The notes: a model not told the origin generated them from the letters alone. DNA of 64,000 nt from Stereum hirsutum FP-91666 SS1 (GCF_000264905.1 NW_006763152.1:493173-557172), one strand, 5' to 3'; shown: positions 47,297-59,744, numbered from the stretch's first letter. Numbers and translations: made by a program.

Positions 47297-48576
47297 TTAT
47301 TTGGGGACCTTGGGCTTTCTCCCCGGCTTTCTCCCCTTTCCACAGCTACTGTCTATATGGCGTTTGAGGGCATCTGGCCGGCTACAGGGCTTACCACAGG
47401 CCATGCACGAGATCTGGTTGCAACCGTGGCGTGCAAGTTCGTGGCGTCGGGCATCGGCCTCCCGTGTGAACACGCGGTGGCACTGCTTGCAGGTGCCACC
47501 TTGCTCTCTCTTCTTCTTCTTCCTCGTCCCTCCTCTCCCTCTCCCTTCTCCCTTCTCCTCTTCAGTTCCGTCTGCGCTGGCCGTCGAGCGGCCAGACGAT
47601 TCCGAGATGGCACTGGGGCTCTCGGACATAGTGGCGTACGTGGGGAGTTCTCTGCGTATGTTGTTAGTTCGGGTATCCTGGGCGCTCGGAATCGTCTGTC
47701 GATCTGCAGGTTTCTCAGATCTGAGCGTTCGAAATAGCAAGACGCACCGGCGATAGCACACTCACCTGTGACGTTCTGCTGAAAATCTTCTTGCTCTTCG
47801 TGGACCATCATCATGCCATTGCCCAACACAACCTCCTGCACCTCATAACCCGCAGCCTGAGCCCCGATCGTGCTCCAATCATCATAACTGGTGATTGGGC
47901 CTTCAATGTCCAACAGTCCCTGGAACGCACTCAAGGTGGTGATGGGGAATTCTGAGTATGATGTGAAGGATTCCAAGGAGTCGAAGGAGTCGAAGGAGTC
48001 GGACATGGATGAGTTTGGCTGAGGCGGTGCGAATGGGTCGAGGGTGACGCAGCTGGGCGCGGGTGACGGGAAGGTCCAATCGGACATGGAATCTTGCGTT
48101 CCTTCATGATTCACGACTTGCCCTGGTAGGGACGGTATGAAGGGCTGTTGTGTGTCCTGGTGAGTCGGAGGATTCTCGCATATTTGATGAATACTTACCA
48201 ATGACGCGCTCGATGCAGTGAGCGCACTGGGAAGCATGCCATCGTTTGAACCATCCATCGGGAAGGAATTACTCTGAAGAAAATGTGTTTGTGAGTCGGA
48301 CACTCGATTGTTTTCGTTAATAACACCTACGGGGAGGTCTAGTATCCCGAATGCCCAGACATCACGTTCTGAATCGTGTTGCATACCCTCCATCGGGACA
48401 TGGCCATCTACGTATGGTTGCATCTCCTCTTCGACAACCACATACGAACCAGGGCTCGACACAACACGCCCGGCATAGTCCGACTCCGTATTCTCTACCT
48501 GCCGTGAGGCAAGTTCGGCAAAGATATAGTCGTCATCGAGTTCATTGAAATCAAAGTCAATGGGCGGGTCATCCAT
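47297..48576 (-). CDS. Two-finger C2H2/C2HC zinc-finger protein (family copy 3)
   Basis: Starts at the ATG at 48576 (MDDPPIDFDFNELDDDYIFA). A long acidic Ser/Pro/Phe-rich region (FIPSLPGQVVNHEG, DSFDSFDSLESFTSYSEFPI) looks like an activation domain. Two short introns in this part (about 48332-48272 and 48201-48160) happen to be open in frame. The last intron, donor ACAG|GTGAGT and acceptor CTGCAG, joins NVT|DRQTIPSAQDTRTNNIRR. The fingers are CKQCHRVFTREADARRHELA plus RH, and CMACGKPCSRPDALKRHIDS plus SC (C2HC), then GKGRKPGRKPKVPK to the stop at 47297. The exon plan and finger sequences match the gene at 42398-43656, so the pair arose by duplication around the seven-TM gene at 45839. Confidence 0.82.
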
Positions 48577-49510
48577 ATCGGACAGCGGGGGTCTTCTACC
48601 TCGGACTGGACAAGCGCCCAAGGACAAGGATGTCGCTGCTACAACCCATCCGCCCTCTAATATCCTGGTTTCGACACGCCATAGTGTTTGGTTTTGCGTC
48701 CCAGAGCGTCAGCCAACTTTCGGTGGGTTCGTTGCTGTATACTTGGTTCTCCTGGACAGATCCAAGTACACCTTTTGGGCGTGCTCGGGACCAAAGTTGC
48801 CTCATGCAGGCGATCATTGAGCTTTTCAACAACTGATTTTGCGGGGTTATTTCCATGTGCGCCCAGATAACTATAAAAAGTTCCTCAGCACCAAGAGTCA
48901 TCAACTCGTAGCCGAGCGCCATACGATTCTTTGTAGGTCCTCATGTATGACCTTCAATTCTCACTTTCCCATCGGCTGCGCACAACTGTGCTGTGCTGCG
49001 ACTCTTCTTTCTGAAATAGACGCCAGCCCTACACTTGCAGGCGTATTGGCATCGCAAGTTCCGGCACCGTCAACGCTTCTGCAAATCTCACTATCCTCGG
49101 TTTCTCATCCCTCGCCACAGTTTGTTTTATTCCAATCACAATATTAGGGGCAACCCGGAATCGTCTGCCCGTATCTTGGAGTCTCTTCGTCTTCATTTTC
49201 ATTTTCCCAGGCTCTGACCGCCACCTGTTTCTCGCTGCTCACAGTCTCGACTACATGGCACCCTCGATACTGTTCAGTGGACGGTGTCATGTTCTACAGT
49301 GGACTGTTCGTGGCTAGATCCACTGCGCGTACACGTCTTGTCCATGAGAACGTCTTCGTGTTCGGTGGTCGAGTCACGCAGCCTATCCTTTGTCATTATG
49401 TGGCGCACTCTCATATCTGATGCCAGTACATTATGGTGGCTACGACTTTTCTCCGTGGATAACCTGCTTCACTAGAGTAAGGTTTCTGATCGGATTTGCT
49501 GCGTCCACCT
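48577..49510. other. Intergenic, nothing recognised
   Basis: Upstream flank of zinc-finger copy 3. Open frames are short, with no family resemblance. Confidence 0.35.
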
Positions 49511-50024
49511 TCAGGATGCAGGGCATTGAATGGTCTCGATCACAGCTTCCGCGATAGACACGCAGTCCTCACGCCCCCGGAAAAAGGTAATGACACGTAA
49601 TTCGTTCTGTTGTTGCCAGTATGTGGCACCATGCGGTCCTGGCCATCGAATCACACATGTTAATGTGCCGAACACCCTGCCTCTCATAGTCACAAAAAGC
49701 CTAAATTTGTCTCTATCGATTCGTAAACTCGTTTCCAGGTTCTGGGCCAGTATCGGTATTTCTATCCCGTTCATCGCCGTGATGGACGGGTAAGGACGTA
49801 TGTCAGAAGGATCTTCGGCAGTAAGAGTAGAGTCGAGAAAAAGTGTGGTATGACGTTGGCGAGAGCGGGGGCGGTGATGGAGAAAGAAACCGGCGACGAG
49901 GATGGTAGGTCGGAGTAGAGCCACATATCACAGGGGTTCTGTTCGACTTCACAGAGTGAGACTGACTAGTTGGGGTCGGCGTTGCTTGGGTTGTCGAGGA
50001 CGAGCTATACATCGAAGAATCCAA
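49511..50024 (-). CDS. Hypothetical protein, weakly supported
   Basis: Not recognised. A Ser/Thr-rich N-terminal piece (MDSSMYSSSSTTQATPTPTS, from the frame at 50024) could be spliced over a roughly 110-nt intron, donor CCT|GTGATA and acceptor CCGAAG, to a frame reading SDIRPYPSITAMNGIEIPIL, LRIDRDKFRLFVTMRGRVFG, LTCVIRWPGPHGATYWQQQN and ELRVITFFRGREDCVSIAEA, stopping at 49511. Alternating hydrophobic and polar residues suggest a beta-rich cytosolic domain. It may also be a chance frame. Confidence 0.35.
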
Positions 50025-51798
50025 TCAATGAGCATACCTGCGCAGTAGACGGAACTGTGTGGTCCCAAGGATAACATCGAACGTGAATTTACCTGACGCT
50101 GAGGGGGCCCGATAGCAGTACGAGATGCTCAATCGCATCAATTTGATCGAAGGGAATACTATATTCGGCTGGATATGGCGGTGGGCGTTGCTATATTCCA
50201 GCGTAAACGTTTCTAGGCGAAATTCTCGCGAGATCTTTGAGTACCAGAATATAAATTGCTGTGAACGATGCGAACCAAGTAGAAGACATCCAGAGCTTCT
50301 GGTAGGACAGCTCCTCTCCCGACGTGTTCGTCTTGTGCCTGGTTTCCTCACCACGTTTCTTTCGGGCGATCCTTCCTTTTTAAATCTGTTGATTCTCATT
50401 GTGCGATCTCGCGTAGAAGGAGTAATCACACGTTCCCGCGATATGTGTACAGAGTTTTGCCCTCATGCAACCTGAACCTCGACCTCGTTCGGTATGTCCG
50501 TTGAATAGTTCACACTCTAATTCTTGAGATACTGACGAAGCATGCCTGATCCTCCAGGGACGTTTGATGCCGCAATTGTTAGCCTACTATTTCCTAATGG
50601 TATAGCCCCAGTGAATAGCTTAGTATGGTCACCTTTTTGAATTCGTATTCGGTCATAGGATGTTTATGATCGGTCAACAACTACCGAAAACGCAAGTGAG
50701 TAACTTTGCGTTCATATTTGGTTTGCTGTTCGGCTTTCCCTCTAAGTCCCCATCACAGCATGTAGGAAGCTGTTTATCGTTCCTTCTTTGCGATCGTAAA
50801 ACCTTGCTTCCAACCCTCATTTCGGAGTCTTTTCATTACGAGCTTGGGAGAGTCACTCACCTGTACTGGTCACCATTTTTAAGTACGTCTTATTTCCGGA
50901 ACTGTCTGCGCATTATTCTTCTCGTAATTACCGGGCCATGAGTAGGTTTATTATTGGTATGGCATTTCATCTGTTCACACAGGTCATTGAAAATTCATGT
51001 CCAAAGAGCTGCTTATTCACAATATTCTCGAGTGTGCCAAATAGTCGTGGTGTACGGCTTTCTATGCCTCATGAAAAAGGGGAGGATGTTCTCCGAGGAA
51101 GGTCAGTCCCCACCATTCCTAGTCGAATTCTGATATTTCTGTGATGAAAACGTTCCCTACAATGAAACGCATACCTGCTCTTGCGCACTCATGGGCGGGA
51201 TGCATGGGCTGTACGCGTACAACATTTAGGGCAGGATGTCCGGTAACCTGTCTGGAGTAAAACGACTGTTTACACCTTGTTGTCGAGGTGGTGATATGAA
51301 CGCCGCGTAACCTCCTCTCCTCTGCCCTCGTCCTGTGCGTCTACCAGTGTCCTGATCACAATGCTCTTCCAGGTCGGATTCCTTCCTCAAATGAAGACTA
51401 GTCAAAGCCAATACTTTGTCGATTGGTCCACGTTTTAGTACTGGCCAATGCAGAGACTGTAACACTCTCCCGGAGTTCGTGCTCAAAAGTGACTGTCGTT
51501 GGCCGCAAATACGGGTGTACTGGTATCGTTGCACCAGTTTATATCTCAAGATCTCTCAAAATTATACTCGCCTTCTACGAGTTAAGACCTTGGTAACAAT
51601 TTCATCGATCTAGATCGAACATGCGTGACTTGCTACACGACGGGGGACAACGCAAGGGATAGCACATCACTGTGTACAACCTGAGGAACACAGCAATAGT
51701 GTGGAGATATATAGATATGTACGTCCCGAGATGTCGAGCTAATTCCCCAGTCTGCCTCATACTTTCACTCACCTTCAGATATCTCATTTGGGTTTGAA
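50025..51798. other. Intergenic, possible unassigned exons
   Basis: Minus frame 50429-50025 (HRSQQFIFWYSKISREFRLE...) and plus frame 50660-50941 (HYELGRVTHLYWSPFLSTSY) look faintly coding, but no gene model could be assembled. Confidence 0.3.
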
Positions 51799-53374
51799 AT
51801 GCTATTGAATCCAACGAACGACACAATCCCTATCGCATGGTACCCAGAGCCATCCTTTCGAGGAACGTATTCGCTTCTTTCCAGCTGGGTCTCGACACTC
51901 CTCCTTTGCGTTCTCAGCGCGGTGCACCTCGATGTCCCATCAGTGAATCATTCGAAGCTACACAGATGGGCTACCAAATTTAAGTGGGTGGCGGTCGGGA
52001 TATTTGCACCGGAGTGGCTCTCCATGATAGCTTGGATTGAGTGGAAAAACGCGCGCGCTATGGTCATAGAGGCGAATAAGCATCTTATTCAAGCTGGAAA
52101 AGCCACGGTATGTTTCAGAGCATACTTCCGAAGTATGGACCTCATTTATTTTTGCATTTCATTCTCTGTGTGAATTACTCGGCGAACTATTCTACTCTGA
52201 AGGACGCGGAAGTTGGGACAACTGGGACAACTGAGTCCTCGTGCAGCCAAGGTTCAACTGTTACTGGGGACACTGGGGTATGTCTTCGAAATTAGACCTT
52301 GTCCGTTATAATTTGAAGTCTGACTAGATCAACCCATCTAAGATGCCGGGCAAAACGATATCTTCAATGGAGAACGCTTTGTCATTTGTCATACCCAAGG
52401 TAAGTTATCTTGACTGATGACATCAACAAAACGAGACCCTTACATCCTAATTTTATGAAGATTACACTCCAGTTTCCCCTTATAAGCGTACGCTATCTGC
52501 CATTTCGCAGGCATACCATATTCTCAATTTTACATAGCGCCGACACGCACAGCCCACAAAGCCGCAGTCACATACTGCGTGGGACCTGACTCAAGGTTTT
52601 TATGCGTCCACCGGCGGCTTCTCCGCAAAATACTCAGACAAAGAGGCAACACTCACCGCGACAGGGGTCCTCTATTTGATAAAAGAAGACGCAGACGCTC
52701 TTCGAAAGATCTCCACGATATCCTCGAAGGATATCCGCGACAAGAGCAAGCAGGATAGCATATCAAAGTGCCTTGCACTCGTACAGGTGCTATGGTTCGG
52801 AGCACAATGTATCACACGATTGGTGCAGGGTCTTCCGGTCAGTTTACTCGAACTGAATACCGTAGTCCACACCCTCTACGCCTTCATCACCTACGGTTTT
52901 TGGTGGAACAAGCCATTCGATGTCGATGTCCCACATACCATCACCATCACAAGTGATGCCGTTTGGAGGAATCCTCGCCCCGATCATAATATTTCCCAAC
53001 CTCCCCTCACGACTAAAGAAATATCAAAACCTCTCTGTATTCGATTCAGTTGGCGTTATTTGATATACGGCGCCAATCCATTCCAGGTGGACGAGGCACA
53101 AACTGTGTCTTCCCGGAACAGCGTAATAGTGCCAAGCTTCTTTGGTGCACTCTACGGTGCTCTTCATCTCGCAGCGTGGAACTCATCATTCCCGACCCCG
53201 CTGGAATGTTTCCTATGGCACATATCCACGCTGTGCATTATTCTTTGCGGAGTGGTTGTTTCGATTTCCCAGGTGTTCGTTATTCGTATAGAAAAGGCAA
53301 AAACAGGATGTGTAGCGAGCCGAGCGTTACTTTTGGTGCTGAACCTCGTGACGTCCTACAGTATTCTATTTTAA
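51799..53374 (+). CDS. Agaricomycete multi-pass protein with premature in-frame stop
   Basis: Member of a common agaricomycete membrane family of unknown function (recognised from memory). Exon 1 starts at the ATG at 51799: IAWYPEPSFRGTYSLLSSWV, AVHLDVPS, APEWLSMIAWIEWKNARAMV, ending AGKAT|gtatgt. After one or two introns the main exon gives AWDLTQGFYASTGGFSAKYS, KDIRDKSKQDSISKCLALVQ, VLWFGAQCITRLVQGLPVSL, LELNTVVHTLYAFITYGFWW, NKPFDVDVP, SWRYLIYGANPFQVDEAQTV and ECFLWHISTLCIILCGVVVS, then VTSYSILF and TAA at 53372-53374. The same frame continues conserved (ARMFIVVESFRSLLFLPASA, LPVWSRYIPHFD) to TGA at 53483-53485, so the stop removes about 36 residues expected in the family. Exons between 52110 and 52535 are uncertain. 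Confidence 0.72.
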
Positions 53375-53788
53375 TTCACTGCGCGTATGTTCATCGTGGT
53401 CGAAAGCTTCAGAAGTCTATTGTTCTTGCCTGCCTCTGCTTACGCTCTTCCAGTATGGTCTAGATATATTCCACACTTCGACTGATTATGAACCATACTC
53501 TACCCGCTTCTCTGCACGTTTATCTCGTTGGAAGGATATCTGGACGTGGTATGTAGGAGATGTTAATATTGGTTTGGCGAAGATTTTCCATAGCGAAAAG
53601 ACAGCGGCCGTGCCGGAGTTCATTGAAAATTTCTCAAAAGGTACTCAACGTTGTGAGAATACTCTTCTTTTCAGAATGATTTCCAAGCCAGTGGACATCT
53701 GGGCGGAATAGCCTACATCACATCTCGGATTCGTGCGATATACCAGGACAATCATGTACAGCAATGTGGCATCCTAGCCTTCATCTAA

Positions 53789-54024
53789 CTCGTCTCTACG
53801 GAGGACACTACCATCCATATCGCTGGCTTCATCCGCGTAACACAACTAGACCCGCCTCCCGCGACCTACCCATTGCCCATTGACGGAACCTCTCTTATTC
53901 AGATATTTCTACCAAACGTGTCATGGGTGCAGATGGGGAGGATATAGTGGACGAAGTGGAGGTGTTGGAGACATTGTTGGAGGTTTCGAAGGCGGAAAGG
54001 GAGATGACTGATATGAATTGTATC
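53789..54024 (+). pseudogene. DUF6593 C-terminal relic
   Basis: LVSTEDTTIHIAGFIRVTQL from 53789 aligns with the last exon of the intact DUF6593 gene at 57313-58093 (LVSTLDTSSPIARFVPPTID). After a frame change, EDIVDEVEVLETLLEVSKAE from about 53937 aligns with EDIMDEVVVSWALLEISKRE there. The N-terminal domain was not found upstream. Non-functional fragment. Confidence 0.65.
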
Positions 54025-54392
54025 TGTGCGATACTTATTTGGGTTTTCTTGCTGTATAATCTATGCGCAATTCTTTCTGAGCTGAATTGTATATAGAGTA
54101 ATCACACATGTGTACGCGAGAATCGTAATAGCCGTTTGAGTCGGACGCGCTACATCATACAAAAATTTTCCTACCTCATGCAGCGAACACGCTCAGCTTA
54201 TCCCGAGTCAAATTGAATATATGCACGTCCGTCAAACAGCCCCAAATACATTTCTTGCGCCTCCTTACTCCGAGATATACATAGAGAGTATTCACCACGC
54301 CGATAATCACTGCCCTTCTCTTCTCAAACTACATACTGTCGACCTGTGTACATCCACAGATGCTCCATGAATCATACATGGACGTCGAGTGT

Positions 54393-55431
54393 TTACGCAA
54401 AGGAGACTTCGTCGTTATTAGGCCTAACCCAGCCCAATTGCTGCCACACTAAAATATAGAACAAAACGAGGATGAGTCAATTCAATTACCGGAGAAACAG
54501 ACAGAAACAAGTAGGATGGAGTCAAGAAGGCTGAATCGAAGGAGTGGTATCGAGGCCTGGGTAGTGTACACACCGAGCAAGTAGAGCAAGGACCGACGAA
54601 TTATCAGCCACAAGAGGGACGAACGACTGGAACTCACTTTGCATCTTATCCCAATCCTTCAGCCACTTCCTAATCCTCGGTTTCTCTCCAGCTGCAGCAT
54701 TGAAGCTGTCGAGCACGAAGTTTCCGCACGCAGTCCACTGTGCCCGCCGTCCAGTAGGCTGGATCCCGTTGTGTGGTGCACCGACATGCGAGCCTGTTGC
54801 TGTGTAGCGGAGGGAGACGAAGTTCTCTGTTTGTACCGACGTGCAAAGAACGGCGTAAGTATTGTCTTCAAATGGTTTACAGTGTATCAGGTGAGTAGTA
54901 TGTGCGTTGAAATGTGAACGATATGCCAGCACGTCGATAACTCGAGAAGGGATATAAACGACATAAAATATCATAACGCACCCTTTGCAATCACATAATC
55001 AAACCTCACAATCTCCAGATTATTCAACGCCCGCATTACCTTGGCGTGGCTCTCGGCGTACTCTTCAGCGGTGTGCGCATCGGGGAAGGTGGAACGGGCT
55101 TCGAAGGTGTTTCCCGGGGCGCAGAGGTGGGCGACGGAGTCAGAGCCGGCGTTTGCGGGGGAGTAGGCTATCTTCATACGATGTGAGTAGGGTGAGTATA
55201 TGGTTATGTCAAAGCAGTAAACGATAAGTTGAACAAGAGATGAAGGATGAAGAGTGAGGATTGTGCTTTCAACGAGACTCGAAAAGCAGTGTCACTCACC
55301 TCCATGTACTCCAGTACAACTTTCACATTCTCCTCCTCCTGCGTCGTTAAGTTCTCGGGAAACAGTGCTATTTCCTTCTCTACGCCGAACCTGCGCTTTG
55401 CCTCGGAGGCCGAGAGCGACGTAGGTGACAT
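54393..55431 (-). CDS. SnoaL-like (NTF2-fold) ester cyclase-type protein
   Basis: Small cone-shaped alpha+beta barrel family that includes polyketide cyclases and many proteins of unknown role. Exon 1 starts at the ATG at 55431 (MSPTSLSASEAKRRFGVEKE) and ends YME|gtgagt. Exon 2: IAYSPANAGSDSVAHLCAPG, NTFEARSTFPDAHTAEEYAE, NLEIVRFDYVIAKD. Exon 3: NTYAVLCTSVQTENFVSLRY, TATGSHVGAPHNGIQPTGRR, the signature region, then KPRIRKWLKDWDKMQ. The last exon is short: MWQQLGWVRPNNDEVSFA, stop 54393-54395, reached over a long gap (about 54627-54457) that might hide another splice. The terminal 'W-Q-Q-L-G' is typical of SnoaL proteins and supports this acceptor. Substrate unknown. Confidence 0.8.
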
Positions 55432-57312
55432 CGAGGTGTTGACACGGTGGCGGTCGCTGTGGGTGTGTTTGCGTTTATTGCAGGTGGGACGATGATCACC
55501 GCGGATGTGTATCGGAGGTGGTGGTTGAAAGGGGGCGTTTGAGCCAGTAGTAGATATAAGTACCTATTTATGTTGTTAGAGAAATGCCAGTGAGAACCGG
55601 AGACGAAGGGAGAGCCGTACTTTTCCTCCACTCACTCCATACGTCATTCAAGATGTACATTTAGATGCCGCCCACTCTGTTGGGACCAACAAGAATTAAA
55701 GGGTCTCCCATGCATCCATTTTTGGCTCCTTGGATACTCATACAATAGAAGTCAAACCCACCACGGGTTATAAGAAGTCTCCGAAGTGACGAATGGAGTG
55801 GATCCAAAGAACTTGGTTCGCAGACTCGTTTCCTCACGGAGAGCCGTAGCGTGGCGAAGGTTCATATTTGTGTTGAGCTGTGAGCGTCTATGTTCTTGTT
55901 CTGGGATCCATGCACTATATAACTCAGAGCAAAGAGAAGAGGTGAAGACGACAAGGAGGTGAAGAATGCGAATGTGGCGAACGTAATTTGTGGCGCAAGC
56001 CGGCACCTGCCGTCCAGGCGAGCGGAGTGCGAATCCTTCCGCTCCGCCCTGATCAATTTTCTGTTCGTCGTCCTCCGTCGTCTCTCACTGCATCACCAAG
56101 GGTTTCTTCATGCTCGATACATATCCTTTCTTTTCGGTATTGTATGTCTCCCAATGAACATCGTTTACAGCGAACATGTTGAGTGGTCCACGTCTCGCCG
56201 TCCTGGCTGTTATCTGCGCTAGTCTGAATCGTTGTCTTGGATTTCTGAGGAAGAGTGTACGGGGATCTTGCGTTGAGGCCTTAGCACGTTGATACTATGC
56301 TCTAGTTCATCGTTTTGACTCTAACCTTTGGTCACTTGGCTTTATCCTCCCCTGGGCTCTGACTCCCTAACGCCTTCGCATACTTTTTGAGATCTCAGAC
56401 GCTCATGACCATCAGTTCGTTCATCGCAGTCGCCGTGTTATCGTCCCAAGACGCCCATCTAGATATCCCAATCTCGCCCGATGGACGGATCCGTGGGACG
56501 TGGCATTATTATATCCTAGCGTTTCTATGCTTCAATGCTTGTGCCCGTCTAGGTCTCTTTACAAGGTCCTTTCTGACTGCAGTCTGCTGGAGGAAGTTGT
56601 GCGATTTCTAACTGATCGCCAACGCTTGTGCTAGTAGAAACATCGGATGACCCACAGCTCCGGTGAGTCACCTATAATAGTGCGCTAGCGTTTTGCGGTA
56701 TCGGTGATGACTGAACTCGAACTTAGCATTCTCATCTACTCTTTTGCAAGACCTCGTGGAGGATGCCTAAGTCTGCACAGTATTGCCGGCCCGCATTACC
56801 CAGCGTAAACTTCATGATCTTTCACTTTCTCTGCGTGGTTCTCTCTACTCCTCGTGCACCCCCGCCGTGATGTTTCGTCTTTATGCGCAGCTCTGGTCGC
56901 AGACGCCCACCACTCCACGAGCCTTTCAAAACTCGACATCCTCCTTCCTCTCCAGGCAGCAAGCGGGCGCATCACACATGCTGGCGCGCGCCATAACCTC
57001 TCGGATCCTGACTGCGTGTCTACAACATGAACGCCTTATAAGCTTTCAGGACGTGTCGGATACTTCGCGCAGCTTTGACTGGCGAGTATTAGAGGAATAA
57101 CATTACTATGTGTGGTGCGCTACGCTCCTGGGCTGCGTTCATCAATGATCTCGTCGTCGCTCGAGATGGTGGCGCGAGGCAGAGCGTCCGTTTCATACGG
57201 GTGTTCATGCGACTCAAATTGAGGCTCTCCTCTCTCATCTCCTTACTTCGTCTTCGAAAGCATCACTCACTTATCACACCCATCCGCGTCGAAACACGGC
57301 TCCCGTTCTACG
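55432..57312. other. Intergenic, nothing firmly recognised
   Basis: A plus frame near 56387-56611 (AVLSSQDAHLDIPISPDGRI) faintly recalls the first exon of the gene at 51799, but the match is too weak to call. The rest shows no gene. Confidence 0.3.
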
Positions 57313-58093
57313 ATGGGCCCCATATCCCACGTGCATGACACTTCCCAGCCCATCTTCATTCTCACGCTGAACCCGAACAACCCAGCCAACACCACCCTCC
57401 TCGACGAATCCGGAAACACAATCTACACGATCCGTACCCTTTTCGACGAGAAAGGCGTTCCTACGACGAGCGTGCATGGTGAGAACGGGAAGCGGGTCGC
57501 GGACTGGAGATGGAGAGATACGAGGTTGAGCGCACAGATGTTGAGGTTTGAGGGCGCGGGGATTGGGGTAGGCAAAATCCAGACTATGGACGCGAACGGG
57601 AGGGAGACTGTCGGAGGGAAGGGAAGAGTTGCGGCGAGTAGGTGGCTAAGGAAATGCCTTGTTCCTTTCAAGTCGTGAGTGCGACTCGATGTCTTTTTCG
57701 CCTCATTCGTCTGATGGCCAGAACACAGGACTGTCGTATTCGAGGACCTCCGAGGCGGTGAATACAAGTGGAAGAACAACGATCCTGGACTACATCTCCA
57801 GGTACGCTCCATACTCCTTTTCATCCGTCAACGGTATCGTATCATATATATCTCTCGCTCACCTGTAGTTAGTCTCCACCCTCGACACCAGCTCCCCCAT
57901 CGCGCGCTTTGTCCCACCTACCATCGACCCCAAGAACACGCCCGTCGCGCTGGCCAAACTCCTGTTGACTGACGATGCGGAGGACATAATGGATGAAGTG
58001 GTCGTGTCGTGGGCGTTGTTGGAGATCTCGAAGAGGGAGAAGGAGGTCGCAGATGGGAATCGTATCAGCGCGGGGGCGCTAGTTTTAGTCTAA
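57313..58093 (+). CDS. DUF6593 domain protein
   Basis: Small basidiomycete-specific soluble protein of unknown function. It starts at the ATG at 57313 (MGPISHVHDTSQPIFILTLN). The conserved core is NPNNPANTTLLDESGNTIYT, ADWRWRDTRLSAQMLRFEGA and ASRWLRKCLVPFKS, then intron 1 (TC|GTGAGT...ACACAG). It continues RTVVFEDLRGGEYKWKNNDP GLHLQ, intron 2 (CAG|GTACGC...CTGTAG), and LVSTLDTSSPIARFVPPTID to the stop at 58093. The 'G-x-x-Y-x-W-K' block is typical of the domain. A truncated copy lies at 53789-54024. Intact in all phases. Confidence 0.85.
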
Positions 58094-58290
58094 ATAACGG
58101 TGGCTTGTAATGCGATATCGTATTTTACGCTAATAATGTATCTGACACTGAGTTACGTCGTGACAGCTCAGCTTCGAGGCAGAAAAAAAGTCTGACAGAG
58201 AGGAAAGAACGGAATCCGTTCGATATTTATGATGCACAATAAGACGAGACGAGTGCCGTGCCTCGCTTTCATATCATTCGCCATGCACTT

Positions 58291-59677
58291 TCAGACGTCG
58301 TGTAAGTACTCATTGAGAGAAATAAGAAAGACTATAGTGGCCACCTCAAGATCCCAAATCTGGGAGGAGAGAAATGTGTAAAGATCGCGTTCCTGCAGCA
58401 CAACATGTCGACAGCAATATGCTCCTTCTCTCTTCTTCGTTGGGAGATCTAGCGTGTCACATATGAGGTGAAATACTGAGCTCTGAGAGAGAGGTGATGC
58501 AGAAGCCGCTGGATCGCCTATGTAGTACACAGCGGGAAACCCTCGAAGGACGTCAGAGTTGGCGATTCTAGTCCAGAGGTAGGAACCCGCAACGAGGCTG
58601 GATGCACATCACCTCCATAGACGCGGAGCTGGCGTCAATTCGATCACTCCTCAACCGCGCATGAAAAGCACGAAGATCAGAGCAGGCGCACAGGCGGTGT
58701 GGGCCACTCGATCTGAACAGAGCCAAAAATAAAGTGAAGGTCCAGCACGTCGGAAAGGCCAATGCGCACCCCTGCTGAGTAGCAGTGTAGCGGTGGGAGA
58801 CAAGGGAATCTGTCGATCAGTGTACACGAAGAGCATAAATAGCGAATGGACTTTGAAGCAGAAGTAGAGAAGAGGCGAGAGGGAGGCGTGGATCCATGCG
58901 TGTGTGATGAAGTAGGCATTAGAAAGGTCGTGGAGGAGGATTTGAGCGATCAAAAGAACAGAAAGAAAAACGCACCTTTCGCACTCGCAAAAGCTATGTT
59001 CAGATCAACAAAGCCCTGATCCCATTCGCGTGAATCGGAGCGTACTCCTCGCCGCCGTGCGCGTCCGATAAGATTGAGCGGGCTCCGTAAGTAGCCGTAA
59101 GTGTTACCAAGAAGCAGAGACGGGCGACGAGGAGAACCCAGTGTTCGTAGAGGAAGAGATTGAGGGATAAGAACGACAGAGAGATGTTGGAGATATCGAA
59201 TCGTGGATGTGGTGGCTGGAGGTAGGTCAGTACATGTCTTTATAAACGTACGTCACCCCGAACCTTCTCTACGTCATCACGCAAGACCAGTCTGATTGCA
59301 TAGTTCTCACTTTGGATGAGAAAAAAAAAAGGAGGCAGGCCTTCCGCATCCGTACAGTGCACACGTCGAGACAAGAAGTCGCTGTCAATATCAGTTGGTT
59401 CGCAGATTCGCCCTTCACGTGGAGCCATAGTGCGTCCTTTGCAATGTTTCCAGAACTTAAGTAGAGGCAGTAGGCCTTGAACGTTCCAAGGACCATGAAA
59501 CGTCTGAACCGGACGTCCTAACCACACGATCTCGTAGTTCAAGTAGAGCAGTAAGTCAATTATAGAAACAGCATGTCCTTCGACACGACATGCTTGGTGT
59601 ACACATAACAAGACCAAGCGAACATCCAGCACAAGCCCACAATCTGCACAAGTACGGATATTAGCACACTTCTTCAC
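58291..59677 (-). CDS. Possible DUF6533-like membrane protein, incomplete model
   Basis: Minus frames contain LLLYLNYEIVWLGRPVQTFH and PWNVQGLLPLLKFW near 59560-59440, resembling the DUF6533 first core (helix, acidic residue, W...PW...). Next, FDISNISLSFLSLNLFLYEH and WVLLVARLCFLVTLTATYGA lie near 59190-59070. Further hydrophobic frames lie at 58953-58651, and VLRGFPAVYYIGDPAASASP near 58560-58490. No continuous splice model could be made, and start and stop are approximate. It may be a decayed copy. Confidence 0.35.
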
Positions 59678-59744
59678 GAAGTGCGCGGTCTTTACTCACC
59701 AAAAAGAAAATTAGAATAAAAACATAATTATCTCTCCCTCCCGA

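Noticed and set aside
47281..47297. AAAAC repeat next to zinc-finger copy 3 as a retroposon poly(A) tail
   Set aside because: Very short, no target duplication, and the neighbouring gene has introns.
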